Origin: Murinocardiopsis flavida
GTDB taxonomy: Bacteria; Actinomycetota; Actinomycetes; Streptosporangiales; Streptosporangiaceae
Direction: 5' to 3'
Assembly (NCBI RefSeq): GCF_003014485.1
Contig: NZ_PYGA01000002.1
Span: 186,001 to 250,000 of the forward strand
DNA: 64,000 bases
Shown here piece by piece: positions 8,542-17,137 of this stretch (within the stretch, counting starts at the first letter, position 1; each line of letters opens with the position of its first letter). The position numbers and the translations under genes were made by a program. The notes under the pieces were generated by a model. It saw only the letters and a program-made list of their open reading frames with translations. It searched no databases and was not told where the DNA came from.

Positions 8542-9027
8542 TCACCGGGGCGGCGCGGCGAAGAAGGCCCGGACGGACGCGGGGATCCAGATCAGGGCGA
8601 TCATGGCCACCATGACGACATCGCCCGCGATGACGGCCGGGTAGTACTCGGGGCCCGCTGCCGCGGAAACGAAGCCGTGCAGGATCGCCACGGCGAGAGC
8701 GAGGGTCAAGACCACGCGGGCCCATCGGCGGCCCCTGAGGGTCTTCACGACCAGCCACCAGAGGACGGCGGCGAACGGTACGTGCACGCCATAGGTCATC
8801 GCCAGTGCCAGCGTGTACGCGAACCGCAGTTCCCCGTCGTCAAGTGACGGATTCTCGCGGGCGATCGCGTCGATGTAGGGGTCCGGGTCGAGGGTCATCA
8901 CGACCGGCAGGGCGAGCAGGATCACGATGAGCAGGGCCAGGCACACCCGGGTCCAGCGCAGCGGTGCCGGCACCGGGCGGCTCCGCGACCCGTCGGGGCG
9001 GGCCGTGCCGTTCGTGGTCGGTGTCAT
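8542..9027 (-). CDS. small integral membrane protein, hypothetical
   Basis: A 161-residue membrane protein with three or four predicted helices: about residues 25-45 (VCLALLIVILLALPVVMTL), 75-100, 108-125 and 130-150. ATG 9027 is chosen because AAAAGGA lies 6-12 bases upstream; the longer open frame reading back over the operators is not supported. No catalytic motif is seen. It is divergent from a TetR regulator with two tandem operator repeats between them, so it is likely the TetR-controlled target. This arrangement suits a small-molecule resistance or export role, but nothing in the protein proves it. Confidence 0.75.
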   Translation of the reverse strand: MTPTTNGTARPDGSRSRPVPAPLRWTRVCLALLIVILLALPVVMTLDPDPYIDAIARENPSLDDGELRFAYTLALAMTYGVHVPFAAVLWWLVVKTLRGRRWARVVLTLALAVAILHGFVSAAAGPEYYPAVIAGDVVMVAMIALIWIPASVRAFFAAPPR

Positions 9028-9122
9028 GGCGGTCCTTTTCTGTCGGAGCGATCCGCACCGCGTTCGGCGCATGCCGCAGAGCGGAGGGCCGGTCGCGGTT
9101 CGCCGCCTCCGAGCGGCGGCTT

Positions 9123-9158
9123 TTTTAACACACCTGTGTATTTTAACACAGTCGTGTA
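9123..9158. promoter_or_regulatory. two tandem 18-bp TetR operator repeats
   Basis: Two abutting 18-bp units, 9123-9140 and 9141-9158, share TTTTAACACA at the left and TGTA at the right (15 of 18 identical). Each contains an inverted ACAC/GTGT core. They end 12 bp before the TetR start and occupy the divergent promoter, so autoregulation and control of the membrane protein gene are expected. Confidence 0.7.
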
Positions 9159-9169
9159 GGATACGGGAC

Positions 9170-9769
9170 ATGCCGAAGATCGTTGACCACGACGCACGTC
9201 GCAGGGAACTGGGCGAGGCCTTCTGGCGGGTCGTCCTCAGCGACGGCGTGGAGGCGGCGTCGGTGCGCACCGTGGCCGCCGAGGCGGGATACTCCGCCGC
9301 CTCACTGCGGTACTACTTCCCCACCCAGGACGAGTTGCTCGACTACACCTGGCAGATGGTCCTCGACCGGGCCCTCGCCCGCGTCGGGGCGCTCGCACTG
9401 CCCGCCGTCCCCGTCGAGGCCGCTCTGCTCGTGTCCGAGCAGTCGGTGCCGATGGACGCCGAGCGGGCGGCGGAAGCCCAACTGTGGTTCAGCGTCGCAG
9501 CGGTGGCCCGGACCAACGAGCGGCTCCGCGCGCGCCTCGAAGAGGTCCACGCCACGCTGCGGGACGGCTGCATCCGGATCGTGGCCGGGCTCCAGCAGGT
9601 CGGCGCCTGCCACCCGGATCGCGATCCCACCGCCGAGGGCATCCGCCTGCACGCGCTGATCGACGGGCTCGCGTTCCACGGCGCCACGCTGCCCGGCGTC
9701 TACACCCCCGCGCAGATGCGGGCGATGCTGCGCAGCCAACTCGACGACCTCCGCTCCGCACCCGTTTGA
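9170..9769 (+). CDS. TetR/AcrR-family transcriptional regulator
   Basis: A 199-residue TetR protein. The N-terminal three-helix DNA-binding domain (residues about 10-55) includes VRTVAAEAGYSAASLRYYFPTQDEL, the canonical recognition helix with LRYYF. The C-terminal ligand domain ends with a helix containing GLAFHGATLPGVYTPAQMRAMLRSQLDDL. Start ATG 9170 lies directly after the tandem operators. It probably represses itself and the divergent membrane protein gene. The ligand is unknown. Confidence 0.92.
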   Translation: MPKIVDHDARRRELGEAFWRVVLSDGVEAASVRTVAAEAGYSAASLRYYFPTQDELLDYTWQMVLDRALARVGALALPAVPVEAALLVSEQSVPMDAERAAEAQLWFSVAAVARTNERLRARLEEVHATLRDGCIRIVAGLQQVGACHPDRDPTAEGIRLHALIDGLAFHGATLPGVYTPAQMRAMLRSQLDDLRSAPV

Positions 9770-9897
9770 CCGCCCCTGCGGAGTCCGTCCCCGCCGAGCC
9801 CATCGGGCCGGTCCGACCCGCGTACACGCCGCCGCCCGCCTGAACGTCCGGCACCCGGCACCACCGTGCTCGGCAGCGGCACCGGGCGAGGGCGCTG

Positions 9898-11418
9898 CTA
9901 CCCCACGGGGCCCGGACCGTCCGGGCCCCGGTGCCCAGGCGCCCGGCGCCGCGAGGCGGCGAGCCGGTGCAGCAGCGGCCCCGCGGCGACGAGCACGGCG
10001 CCGACCAGGGTGATCCCCGCAAGGGAGCCGCCGGTCACCGGCAGGACGGGGCCGTTGCCCGAGGACCCCCCGTTCGGTCCGTCCCCGCCGTCAGGCGGCC
10101 CGATCGTAGGGCCGTCGCTCGGGTCGGGAGAGCCGCCGTCCGTCGGCGAAGGACTGGGGCTCGGGGACGGGCTGCTGGTCGGGGTCGGGTCGGTGGTCGG
10201 GGACGGGCTGGGGCTCGGGTCCGGGTCGCCGGTCGGCGACGGGCTCGGCGAGGGGCTCGGCCCTCCGTCGATGTCGGTGGACTGGCAGGAGACGTTGTTG
10301 TCGGTCACGTTCTCCCTGCTGCCCGTGTAGACCGTCGCGCAGTTCTCGATCGTGGTGCCCGGCGCGACATCGGAGTTGACCGACATCGTGACCGTGAACG
10401 TGTCCGACTCGCCCGGTTCGAGGGTGCCCAGGGCGCAGGTGATCGTCAATCCGCTGGGCGGGCACTCGGCGGGAAGGTCCTCGATGGTCGTGAGCTGCCC
10501 GTTGGTCGGATCCTCGACGGTGACCTCGACGGCCTCGGACGGCCCGTTGTTGGTGACGGTCATCGTGTAGGTGATCGTGCCGTCCGGATTAGCGGTGGCG
10601 GGGCCGGTCTTGGTGATCTCGATGTCGGTCAGCGTCTGGGTCTCGCTGATCAGCTGCGTCCCGTCGACCGTCGCACCGGAGGACGAGGTCGACACCTCGG
10701 CGCTGTTGGTCATGTCGGTGCCGTCCGCCACGTCGGGATCGACGGTCACCGGGATCGTGTACTGCACCGATTCACCGGCGGGCACCGTGGTTCCGGGCCC
10801 GCCGCAGGTGACCGTCTGCCCGGCGGCCGAGCAGTCCCCCGAAAGGGCTCCGACGCTCATCTCCGCGCTCACGGTGTCGGTGACGGTCACGTCCTCGGCG
10901 TCCTCGTCGCCGGTGTTCGTCACCGTCACCGTGTAGACGGACTCCGCTCCGATGACCATCGGGTCGGGCGAGACGGACTTGGTGACATGCAGGTCGGCGC
11001 TGCGCTGCCCTGCGTCCGGTGTCGCCTTCGCCGACGCTGCGGCGCGTGTCGGGGTGGGCTCGGGCGCCGAGGGGGACGGCGACGCGGCGGGAGCCGGGTC
11101 GTCCGCGCCCGCGGTGTCGGCCGTGCCCGGCGGCTCCTGCGTGCCGGGCGGCCCGCTGCCCTCGGGTCCAGCGGGCTCCTCGGCGGGCGCCTCGGCGGGC
11201 GCCCCCTTGCCGGATCCTTCGCCGGGCCCTTCTCCGGGCCCCTCGCCGGATCCCTCGGCGGGCGATTCCGAGGCGGCAGGGGCGCGCGACACGTCGGCCG
11301 GGGCGCCGTCCGGGGCGTCGGCCGCGGCGAGTCCCGCCATCCCCGTGGCGGCCGCGAACACGAGCGCGGTCGCCGCCCTGCCGAGCGCCGCCGTGCCGAA
11401 CGTCAGTCGCCCACTCAT
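9898..11418 (-). CDS. LPxTG cell-wall-anchored DUF11-repeat surface protein
   Basis: A 506-residue secreted protein. A signal peptide spans about residues 1-33. It is followed by a Pro/Ala/Glu/Gly-rich stalk to about residue 140 containing short EGPGEG repeats. Two DUF11 (Ig-like, prealbumin-type) domains follow, about 143-265 and 268-385, each with the VTVTNTG/VTVTNNGPS strand. Then come a (PS)n-rich wall-spanning region and the sorting signal LPVTG at residues 459-463, with a hydrophobic helix and a basic tail (RRR). Sortase should link it to peptidoglycan. Known relatives are structural or adhesive surface proteins; no enzymatic site is visible. The adjacent TetR gene converges on it. Confidence 0.9.
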   Translation of the reverse strand: MSGRLTFGTAALGRAATALVFAAATGMAGLAAADAPDGAPADVSRAPAASESPAEGSGEGPGEGPGEGSGKGAPAEAPAEEPAGPEGSGPPGTQEPPGTADTAGADDPAPAASPSPSAPEPTPTRAAASAKATPDAGQRSADLHVTKSVSPDPMVIGAESVYTVTVTNTGDEDAEDVTVTDTVSAEMSVGALSGDCSAAGQTVTCGGPGTTVPAGESVQYTIPVTVDPDVADGTDMTNSAEVSTSSSGATVDGTQLISETQTLTDIEITKTGPATANPDGTITYTMTVTNNGPSEAVEVTVEDPTNGQLTTIEDLPAECPPSGLTITCALGTLEPGESDTFTVTMSVNSDVAPGTTIENCATVYTGSRENVTDNNVSCQSTDIDGGPSPSPSPSPTGDPDPSPSPSPTTDPTPTSSPSPSPSPSPTDGGSPDPSDGPTIGPPDGGDGPNGGSSGNGPVLPVTGGSLAGITLVGAVLVAAGPLLHRLAASRRRAPGHRGPDGPGPVG

Positions 11419-11627
11419 TCCGCCCCCGCCGGCTCGCCGTGAAGTAGCCACCGTGGTCGATGCTCTCCGTCGCCCCGGCCGACCGCCGCGCGCCTTCGCC
11501 GGTGCTGGCGAGAACGTGGCGAAGACTTGGGCCGCACGTAACCCCGTGCCGCGGGAACCCGTGCCCGGATCCCGTCCGCGCGGAGCGACGCCGGGCGGCG
11601 GGCGGCGGCGCCCCGCCGCCCGTTCCG

Positions 11628-12287
11628 CTAGCCTCCGTCGCCGTGCAGGGTGCGGACGTCCATGGTGCCGTCGTCCGCCGCGGACACAGCGACCTGGGAC
11701 AGGTCGGCGACGATCGCGTCGGCATGCAGCGCGAGGGCATCGGTGCTGGTCGTCAGCGCGACGACGGCGCACCCGGCGGATCGGGCGGACTCGATCCCGG
11801 CCGGGGCGTCCTCGAAGACCACGCACTCCGCGGGCGGCACACCCAGCAGCCGGGCTCCCGCGACGAATGGTTCAGGGTCGGGTTTGCCGCGCGTGATGTC
11901 GTCGGCGGAGACGATCCGCGGCGCGTCGATCCCCGCGGCGCCCAACCGTGCGACGGCCAGCGCACGGGTCGCGGAGGTGACGACGGCCCACCGGTCGGCG
12001 GGCAGGGACGCCAGCAGGTCCAGGCTGCCCGGCAGGGCGGTGATCCCGTCGGTCTCGGCGACCTCCAGCTCGTTGATACGCGCCGTTGCCTCCGGGACCC
12101 GGTCGGGCGGCAGCACGCGCGCGACGATCTCCTCTGCCGGAAGTCCGTGCGCGTACACGTCGAGCAGCTGATCGGGGGTGACGCCGTACTCCCCGCCCCA
12201 GCGCAGCCAGCACTCGACCGCGACCTGCGTCGAGTCGATCAACGTGCCGTCCATGTCGAAGAGCAGTCCCTGGGCCTTCATCGGCAT
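11628..12287 (-). CDS. HAD-superfamily sugar-phosphatase-like hydrolase
   Basis: A 219-residue HAD subfamily IA phosphatase. Motif I is DMDGTL (Asp nucleophiles near residues 11 and 13), motif II is the TSAT threonine/serine, motif III lysine is in GKPDPEPF and motif IV is FEDAPAGIESA. A helical cap lies between motifs I and II. Length and motifs match the YfbT/YcjU-like group that dephosphorylates sugar phosphates. Start ATG 12287 has GGAGTGAGGA just upstream. It stands alone between the surface protein and an amidohydrolase, so the substrate is not hinted at by context. Confidence 0.88.
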   Translation of the reverse strand: MPMKAQGLLFDMDGTLIDSTQVAVECWLRWGGEYGVTPDQLLDVYAHGLPAEEIVARVLPPDRVPEATARINELEVAETDGITALPGSLDLLASLPADRWAVVTSATRALAVARLGAAGIDAPRIVSADDITRGKPDPEPFVAGARLLGVPPAECVVFEDAPAGIESARSAGCAVVALTTSTDALALHADAIVADLSQVAVSAADDGTMDVRTLHGDGG

Positions 12288-12424
12288 CGTCCTCACTCCC
12301 GGCGTACACCACTGTCCACCCCGCCCGCTGCCCGCAAGCGGGGTGCGTCGCACACCGCAGCGGGAGAGCCGCCCGCGCGGGACGCGCAGCGACCGTCCCC
12401 GCGCGGGCCCCTCCCCCGCCGGTG

Positions 12425-13828
12425 TCAGCGGACGGCGGCGGCCGTGCTCGCCGCCGACAGGACTCCGTGCAGCTCGGCGTCGCCGATGAAGCGGCCGTCG
12501 AACACGACGGCGTGGATCCGCCGGGTGTTGCGGATGTCGCTGAGCGGGTCCGCGTCGAGGACGACGAGGTCGGCGGCCCGGCCGGGCAGCACGGCGCCGA
12601 AGCGGTCGTCGCGTCCGAGGAAGCGGGCGGGTTCGATGGTGGCGGCCTGGAGGGCGCGCAGCGGGCTCAGCCCGGCGCCGGCGAGCAGTTCGAGTTCGTC
12701 GTGGAGGCTGAACCCCGGGGCGAGGCCGGGGGTGACGGAGTCGGTCCCCGCGAGCAGCCGGACGCCCGCCTCGTCCATGGCCGCGACAGCGGCCCGGCGG
12801 CGGTCGAACAGCACCCTGCGCCGGGCGGCCTCCTCGGCGCTGCGGCCGCCGCCCTCGAAGACCTTGTCCCGGACGTAGGCCCACATCGCGGGGGTTTCGG
12901 GCTCCAGGTAGGCCAGGCGGGGATCGTCCAAGCGGATGCGGTCGGGGAGGTCGATCGCGCTGTGCATCACGAGCGTGGGGCAGTAGGCGGCGTCGGCGGC
13001 GACGAGCCGCCCGAAGAGGGCGGCGGCGGCTTCCGGGCTGTAGCTGCCCACCGCCTCCCATTCCACCGCGGTGACCTGCTTGAACCAGTCGGCGTAGGGC
13101 GGGTCGGAGGTGAGCCGCAGCCGTGCCATCGCCGCTTCGAGCCGCTCGGAGTCGGCGGAGGTGGCCGGCCACAGTCCGTGCACGTGCTCGAACGAGCGCT
13201 GCCCCGCGTCGATCTGCTCGGCCAGCGGCACGTTGTCCGAGCGGTGTCCGACAACGGTGATCCCGCGCCGGTGCGCCTCGTCGAGCACCGCGAAGTAGGG
13301 CTCGCGTTCGAGGCGCGAGTAGACCTTGACGAAGTCCGCGCCGGTCTCGACGGCCTCGTGCACGGCGCGCCTCCCCTGCGCGGCGGTGACGGCCGTGATG
13401 ACGGGGCTGTCGACGGGGAGGTCGGTCCACAGCGCCGGGGCGCCGTCCACAAGAGGGCTCGCGATGACCGACCGGGGGCCGAGCAGGCTGCCGTCGGCCA
13501 CGCGGCGGCGCCAGTCGTGCAGGAACGGTTTGCCCCACATCTCCCTGACAGTCGTCACCCCGTTGGCGATGTAGAGCGCGGGGAAGTGCTGCCCGCCGGG
13601 ACCGTCGCCGTCGCTGTGCACGTGCATGTCGGTCAGGCCGGGGAGCGTGTGCGTTCCGGTCAGGTCGGTCACCGCTGCCGTGTGGGGGATGGGCACCTGC
13701 GCCGAGGGGCCCACTTCGGTGATGACCCCGTCGGCGACGAGGATGGTCTGGTCGGGCTGCGGTGGACCCCCGAGGGTGTCGACCACTGTTGTATGCGTGT
13801 ACGCCTGGACGCGGTTGTCTCTGGTCAT
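12425..13828 (-). CDS. metal-dependent amidohydrolase (imidazolonepropionase/prolidase-like)
   Basis: A 467-residue amidohydrolase-superfamily protein. The N-terminal beta-sandwich holds ILVADGVITEVGPSA; the metal site opens with LPGLTDMHVHSDGDG (HxH near residues 69-71). A conserved lysine (FVKVYSRLE), VVGHRSDN, SFEHVHG and the late LLAGTDSVTPG aspartate supply the remaining ligands. The C-terminal strand GAVLPGRAADLVVLDADPLSDI is typical. It hydrolyses a C-N bond in an unknown, probably cyclic or peptide-like substrate. It is divergent from a GntR-TetR fusion regulator whose twin palindromes lie in the shared promoter, so it is likely the regulated target. Confidence 0.88.
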   Translation of the reverse strand: MTRDNRVQAYTHTTVVDTLGGPPQPDQTILVADGVITEVGPSAQVPIPHTAAVTDLTGTHTLPGLTDMHVHSDGDGPGGQHFPALYIANGVTTVREMWGKPFLHDWRRRVADGSLLGPRSVIASPLVDGAPALWTDLPVDSPVITAVTAAQGRRAVHEAVETGADFVKVYSRLEREPYFAVLDEAHRRGITVVGHRSDNVPLAEQIDAGQRSFEHVHGLWPATSADSERLEAAMARLRLTSDPPYADWFKQVTAVEWEAVGSYSPEAAAALFGRLVAADAAYCPTLVMHSAIDLPDRIRLDDPRLAYLEPETPAMWAYVRDKVFEGGGRSAEEAARRRVLFDRRRAAVAAMDEAGVRLLAGTDSVTPGLAPGFSLHDELELLAGAGLSPLRALQAATIEPARFLGRDDRFGAVLPGRAADLVVLDADPLSDIRNTRRIHAVVFDGRFIGDAELHGVLSAASTAAAVR

Positions 13829-13870
13829 GCGTACACCGTAAGACGACGGATCGGGGATCCGCGCAGGCGC

Positions 13871-13910
13871 CGAGTGCACTTCATTCACACGACACCAAAT
13901 CGAGTGCACT
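13871..13910. promoter_or_regulatory. twin CGAGTGCACT operators
   Basis: The decamer CGAGTGCACT occurs at 13871-13880 and 13901-13910, exactly 30 bp apart (about three helical turns). Each contains the perfect palindrome AGTGCACT. They sit between the divergent amidohydrolase and the GntR-TetR fusion gene. Confidence 0.65.
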
Positions 13911-13952
13911 ACGCCGTGGATAACCGGCCTCCGCACTAGTACGGTTGCGGTC

Positions 13953-14900
13953 ATGAACGCAGCAGCGCCCGACGACCGGCCGTCCGTCCGGATCGCTGCC
14001 GCGGTCCGCGAGCGGATCGCGAACGGCGACCTCCGCCCCGGGGAGCGCGCCCCCTCCACCCGGCAGATCGTGCGCGAGTGGGGTGTCGCCATGGCCACCG
14101 CGTCCCGCGCCATCGCCATCCTGCGCGATGAAGGGCTCGTCGTCACCCGGCCGGGCTCGGGCACCGTTGTGCGCGGGCGGGCCGGGCCCGCGGCGGGCGG
14201 CCGCCGGGGAGCGCTGCGCGGGCTGACGCGGGCCCGCGTCGTCGCCGCGGGGATCGGCATCGCCGACCGCGAAGGCATGGAGGCGGTGTCGATGCGGCGG
14301 CTCTCCGGCACGCTCCAGGTGGCGCCGATGTCGCTGTACCACCACGTCGCGGGCCGCGACGAGCTGGAGTTCCTCATGGTGCGCGCCGTCTTCCAGGCGA
14401 ATCCCCTGCCGGCCCGGCCGCCCAGCGGGTGGCGGGCGCGGATCGAGGCGGTGTACCGGCTCCAATGGCGCCTCTATCGGGCCCACCCGTGGCTCGCCGA
14501 ACTCCTTTCGGTGAACAGGCCGCCGCTGGCCCCCGAGGCCATGGAGCACAGCGAATGGACCCTGGCCGCGCTGCATGAGATCCCGCTCGGCGCGGAGGAG
14601 CGCATGCGGGCGGCGCTCGCCCTGCCGAGCCTGGTCCGCGGTCTCGCCCTCGGCGCGCTCGGCGAGATCCGGGCCGAGCGCGAGACCCGCATGCGCACCG
14701 GCCAGTGGTGGCGCACCGTCGACGCGGAGGCCGAGGCGATCGTGCGGAGCGGCCGGTACCCGCGGCTGACCGAGGTGGACGCGTCCGCCGCCGACCGCCT
14801 CTTCGGTGTCGACGGAGTGGACGACCTCCTCGACCACGCACTCGCGCACTACCTGGACGGGCTCGCCGCGCGCGTCGCTGACGGTCGGCGATCCGGATAG
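13953..14900 (+). CDS. GntR-TetR fusion transcriptional regulator (two DNA-binding domains)
   Basis: A 315-residue protein with two separate DNA-binding modules. Residues about 8-75 are a GntR winged helix (IANGDLRPGERAPSTRQIV ... SRAIAILRDEGLVVTRPGSGTVV). Residues about 88-140 are a TetR helix-turn-helix (VSMRRLSGTLQVAPMSLYHHVAGRDEL). The rest is a TetR C-terminal ligand domain (WLAELLSVNRPPL ...). This architecture is known in actinobacteria, but what the dual DNA-binding domains do is little described. It is divergent from the amidohydrolase with twin AGTGCACT boxes between. The GntR part could read those boxes and the TetR part a second site (inference). Confidence 0.9.
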   Translation: MNAAAPDDRPSVRIAAAVRERIANGDLRPGERAPSTRQIVREWGVAMATASRAIAILRDEGLVVTRPGSGTVVRGRAGPAAGGRRGALRGLTRARVVAAGIGIADREGMEAVSMRRLSGTLQVAPMSLYHHVAGRDELEFLMVRAVFQANPLPARPPSGWRARIEAVYRLQWRLYRAHPWLAELLSVNRPPLAPEAMEHSEWTLAALHEIPLGAEERMRAALALPSLVRGLALGALGEIRAERETRMRTGQWWRTVDAEAEAIVRSGRYPRLTEVDASAADRLFGVDGVDDLLDHALAHYLDGLAARVADGRRSG

Positions 14901-15010
14901 CGGCGCCGGGGGCGTGCGCGGACCGGCGCGTATCCGGTCGTCCCCGCCCCGGGCGGCGCCGCTAAGCTCGACTCGGACGCGGACCAGCGAGGAAGCCGGT
15001 AAGGAAGCCG

Positions 15011-15874
15011 GTGAGGAAGGCGGGGCGGGTGGCGGCGGTCGTCGAACTCTCCTACTACCCCGTCAAGGGCTGCGCCGGGAGCCGTGCGAGTGAGGCCGTG
15101 TTGACCCCCGCGGGCCTGCTCCACGACCGGAGCTTCATGGTCACCGACGAAGCGGGGGTGTTCCGCTCCCAGCGGCGCGATCCGCGGCTCGCCGTGGTCC
15201 GCCCGGAGATCGGCGCGAGCGGCGACCGGCTCCGGCTGCACGCGCCCGGGAGCGAGTCCGTGGAGGTCGCGGTGGACCGCACCGGCCGGCGCCGCGACGT
15301 CGACCTGTTCGGCGCCCCGTACAAGGGCATCGACCAGGGCGACGACGCCGCCCTGTGGTTGTCGGACGTCCTCGGTGCGCCGAGCCGGCTGGTGCGGGTG
15401 CCGCCCGAGCACGACAGGGTGACCGACGGTTCGACGCCCGGCACCTCCGGCTACGCCGACAGCTGCGCGGTCCACATCCTCTCCCTGTCCACCCTCGACC
15501 GGCTCAACGAGCGGATCGCGGCGGCGGGCGGCGCACCGCTGGCCGCCGACCGGTTCCGCCCCAACATCGTGATCGGCGGATGGGCGGAACCCCACGTCGA
15601 GGACCGGGTGCGGCACCTGCGCATCGGCGGCGGCGAGCTGGGCTACGCGAAGCCGGCCATCCGCTGTGCGGTCACGATGGTCGACCAGGAGACCGGGGCG
15701 AAAGCGGGGCCCGAACCGCTCCGCACCCTCGCGGGGTACCGGCGGGCGGCCGGCGGAGGTGTCGCCTTCGGTGCCAAGTTCGCCGTCCTGCGTGCGGGCA
15801 CGCTGTCCGTCGGCGACGAGGTGGACGTCGTCCGGCACCGGACGGCACCCGGTTCGAGCGTTGCGTCAGCCTGA
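15011..15874 (+). CDS. MOSC-domain protein (mARC/YcbX-like molybdenum-cofactor binding)
   Basis: A 287-residue protein with an N-terminal MOSC_N barrel (VVELSYYPVKGCAGSRASEAVLT ... LLHDRSFMVTDEAGVFRSQR) and a C-terminal MOSC domain (RFRPNIVIGG ... KPAIRCAVTMVDQETGAK). The Cys in AIRCAVTMVD is in the position that coordinates molybdenum in mARC/YcbX enzymes. Such proteins reduce N-hydroxylated compounds or handle Mo cofactor with a redox partner. No fused ferredoxin domain is present, unlike YcbX. GTG 15011 has AAGGAAG just upstream. The Fes-like esterase starts 10 bp after its stop, suggesting co-transcription. Confidence 0.88.
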   Translation: MRKAGRVAAVVELSYYPVKGCAGSRASEAVLTPAGLLHDRSFMVTDEAGVFRSQRRDPRLAVVRPEIGASGDRLRLHAPGSESVEVAVDRTGRRRDVDLFGAPYKGIDQGDDAALWLSDVLGAPSRLVRVPPEHDRVTDGSTPGTSGYADSCAVHILSLSTLDRLNERIAAAGGAPLAADRFRPNIVIGGWAEPHVEDRVRHLRIGGGELGYAKPAIRCAVTMVDQETGAKAGPEPLRTLAGYRRAAGGGVAFGAKFAVLRAGTLSVGDEVDVVRHRTAPGSSVASA

Positions 15875-15884
15875 CCCCGGCTCC

Positions 15885-17105
15885 ATGCCGTCAACGGATC
15901 CGCCGGCCGTGGTCGTCGCCGAGTCCCCGGGCGTCGCCGGGCTCGCCGCGCACCCGGCCGCGCTCCCCCGCTTCTGGGCCGGCGTCGCCGAACGCGGCAC
16001 TCCGCTGCTGGAGCCCGCGGGGCCCGGCCGGCACACGGCGACCTTCCTCTGGCGCGGCGACGCCGCCACGACGAACGTCCTGCTGCTCGCCAACCGCCTC
16101 GCCGACCGCGACGACCTCGCGCCCTCCCTCATGCGGCACGTGCCCGGCACCGACGTCTGGCACCTGACCTACCTGCTGCCCGACGACTACCGGGGCAGCT
16201 ACCAGATCGCCGTCGACGAGGCCGCGCACACCGAACCGCCGGACAACGCCTACTGGCAGCGGCTCATGGCCGCCGCGCGGACCGACCCGTTCAACCCCCG
16301 CACCCTGCCCACAGGCCGCAGCGGGCGGGCGAGCTCGATCATGGAGCTGCCGGACGCGCCCGTGCAGCCGTGGAACGCGCCGTCCGGCGCCCCCGAAGGA
16401 GAGGTCGTCGAGCACAGGTTCACCAGCGAGATCCTCGGGAACGAGCGCTCGCTGTGGGTCTACCGCCCCCGGCCCGGCGGGGCGATCGCCGCCACCGCCG
16501 GCACCGACGGCACCGACGACGGAACCGGCGGCCTCCCCCTGCTGGTGCTCCTCGACGGCAACCTCTGGTTCCCGCTGCTAGACTTCCGGCACACCACCGA
16601 CAATCTGATCGCCGCGGGCCGGATCCCGCCCATGCTCGTGGTCGGCGTCGACGCGATCGACGTCCCCACGCGCCGCCGCGAACTGGGCGGCGACCCCCGT
16701 TTCCGCGGCTTCCTGCGCACCGAACTCATGCCGTGGGCACGGCGCCGCCTCGGCGCGACGCGGGACCCCGCACAGACCGTCGTCGCGGGCCAGAGCTTCG
16801 GCGCGCTCGCCGGGTTGGACGCCCCCGACCTGTTCGGCGGCGTGCTGTGCCAGTCGCCGTCGCTGTGGCGTGCGCCGGAGACCGTCGACGCCTACGCCGC
16901 CGCCGACACCCGCCTGCGCCTGCACCTGTCGGTGGGCCGCTACGAGGGCGCCATGGTCGCCGACACCCGCGCGCTGACCGGGGTCCTGCGTGATCGCGGC
17001 ATCGAGGTCACCCACACCGAGTACACCGGCGGCCACGACTTCGTCTGCTGGCGCGGCTGTATGGCCGAGGGCCTCGCCGCACTCGCGTCCCGGCCGACCC
17101 GGTGA
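15885..17105 (+). CDS. enterochelin-esterase-like (Fes) ferric-siderophore hydrolase
   Basis: A 406-residue cytoplasmic protein. The N-terminal Fes-type Ig-like domain (about residues 25-150, with TATFLWRGDAAT and WHLTYLLPDDYRGSYQI) precedes an esterase D alpha/beta-hydrolase domain. The nucleophile is near Ser304 in AGQSFGAL and the histidine near His384 in GGHDFVCW. Fes enzymes hydrolyse ester siderophores after import to free iron. It follows the MOSC gene by 10 bp. No iron box is visible upstream of the pair, unlike the SIP and FecB-like genes. A polar insertion rich in Gly/Thr/Asp near residue 210 is unusual. Confidence 0.87.
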   Translation: MPSTDPPAVVVAESPGVAGLAAHPAALPRFWAGVAERGTPLLEPAGPGRHTATFLWRGDAATTNVLLLANRLADRDDLAPSLMRHVPGTDVWHLTYLLPDDYRGSYQIAVDEAAHTEPPDNAYWQRLMAAARTDPFNPRTLPTGRSGRASSIMELPDAPVQPWNAPSGAPEGEVVEHRFTSEILGNERSLWVYRPRPGGAIAATAGTDGTDDGTGGLPLLVLLDGNLWFPLLDFRHTTDNLIAAGRIPPMLVVGVDAIDVPTRRRELGGDPRFRGFLRTELMPWARRRLGATRDPAQTVVAGQSFGALAGLDAPDLFGGVLCQSPSLWRAPETVDAYAAADTRLRLHLSVGRYEGAMVADTRALTGVLRDRGIEVTHTEYTGGHDFVCWRGCMAEGLAALASRPTR

Positions 17106-17137
17106 CCCCGCCGTCCGGGTCAGCCGGATCACCCGGG

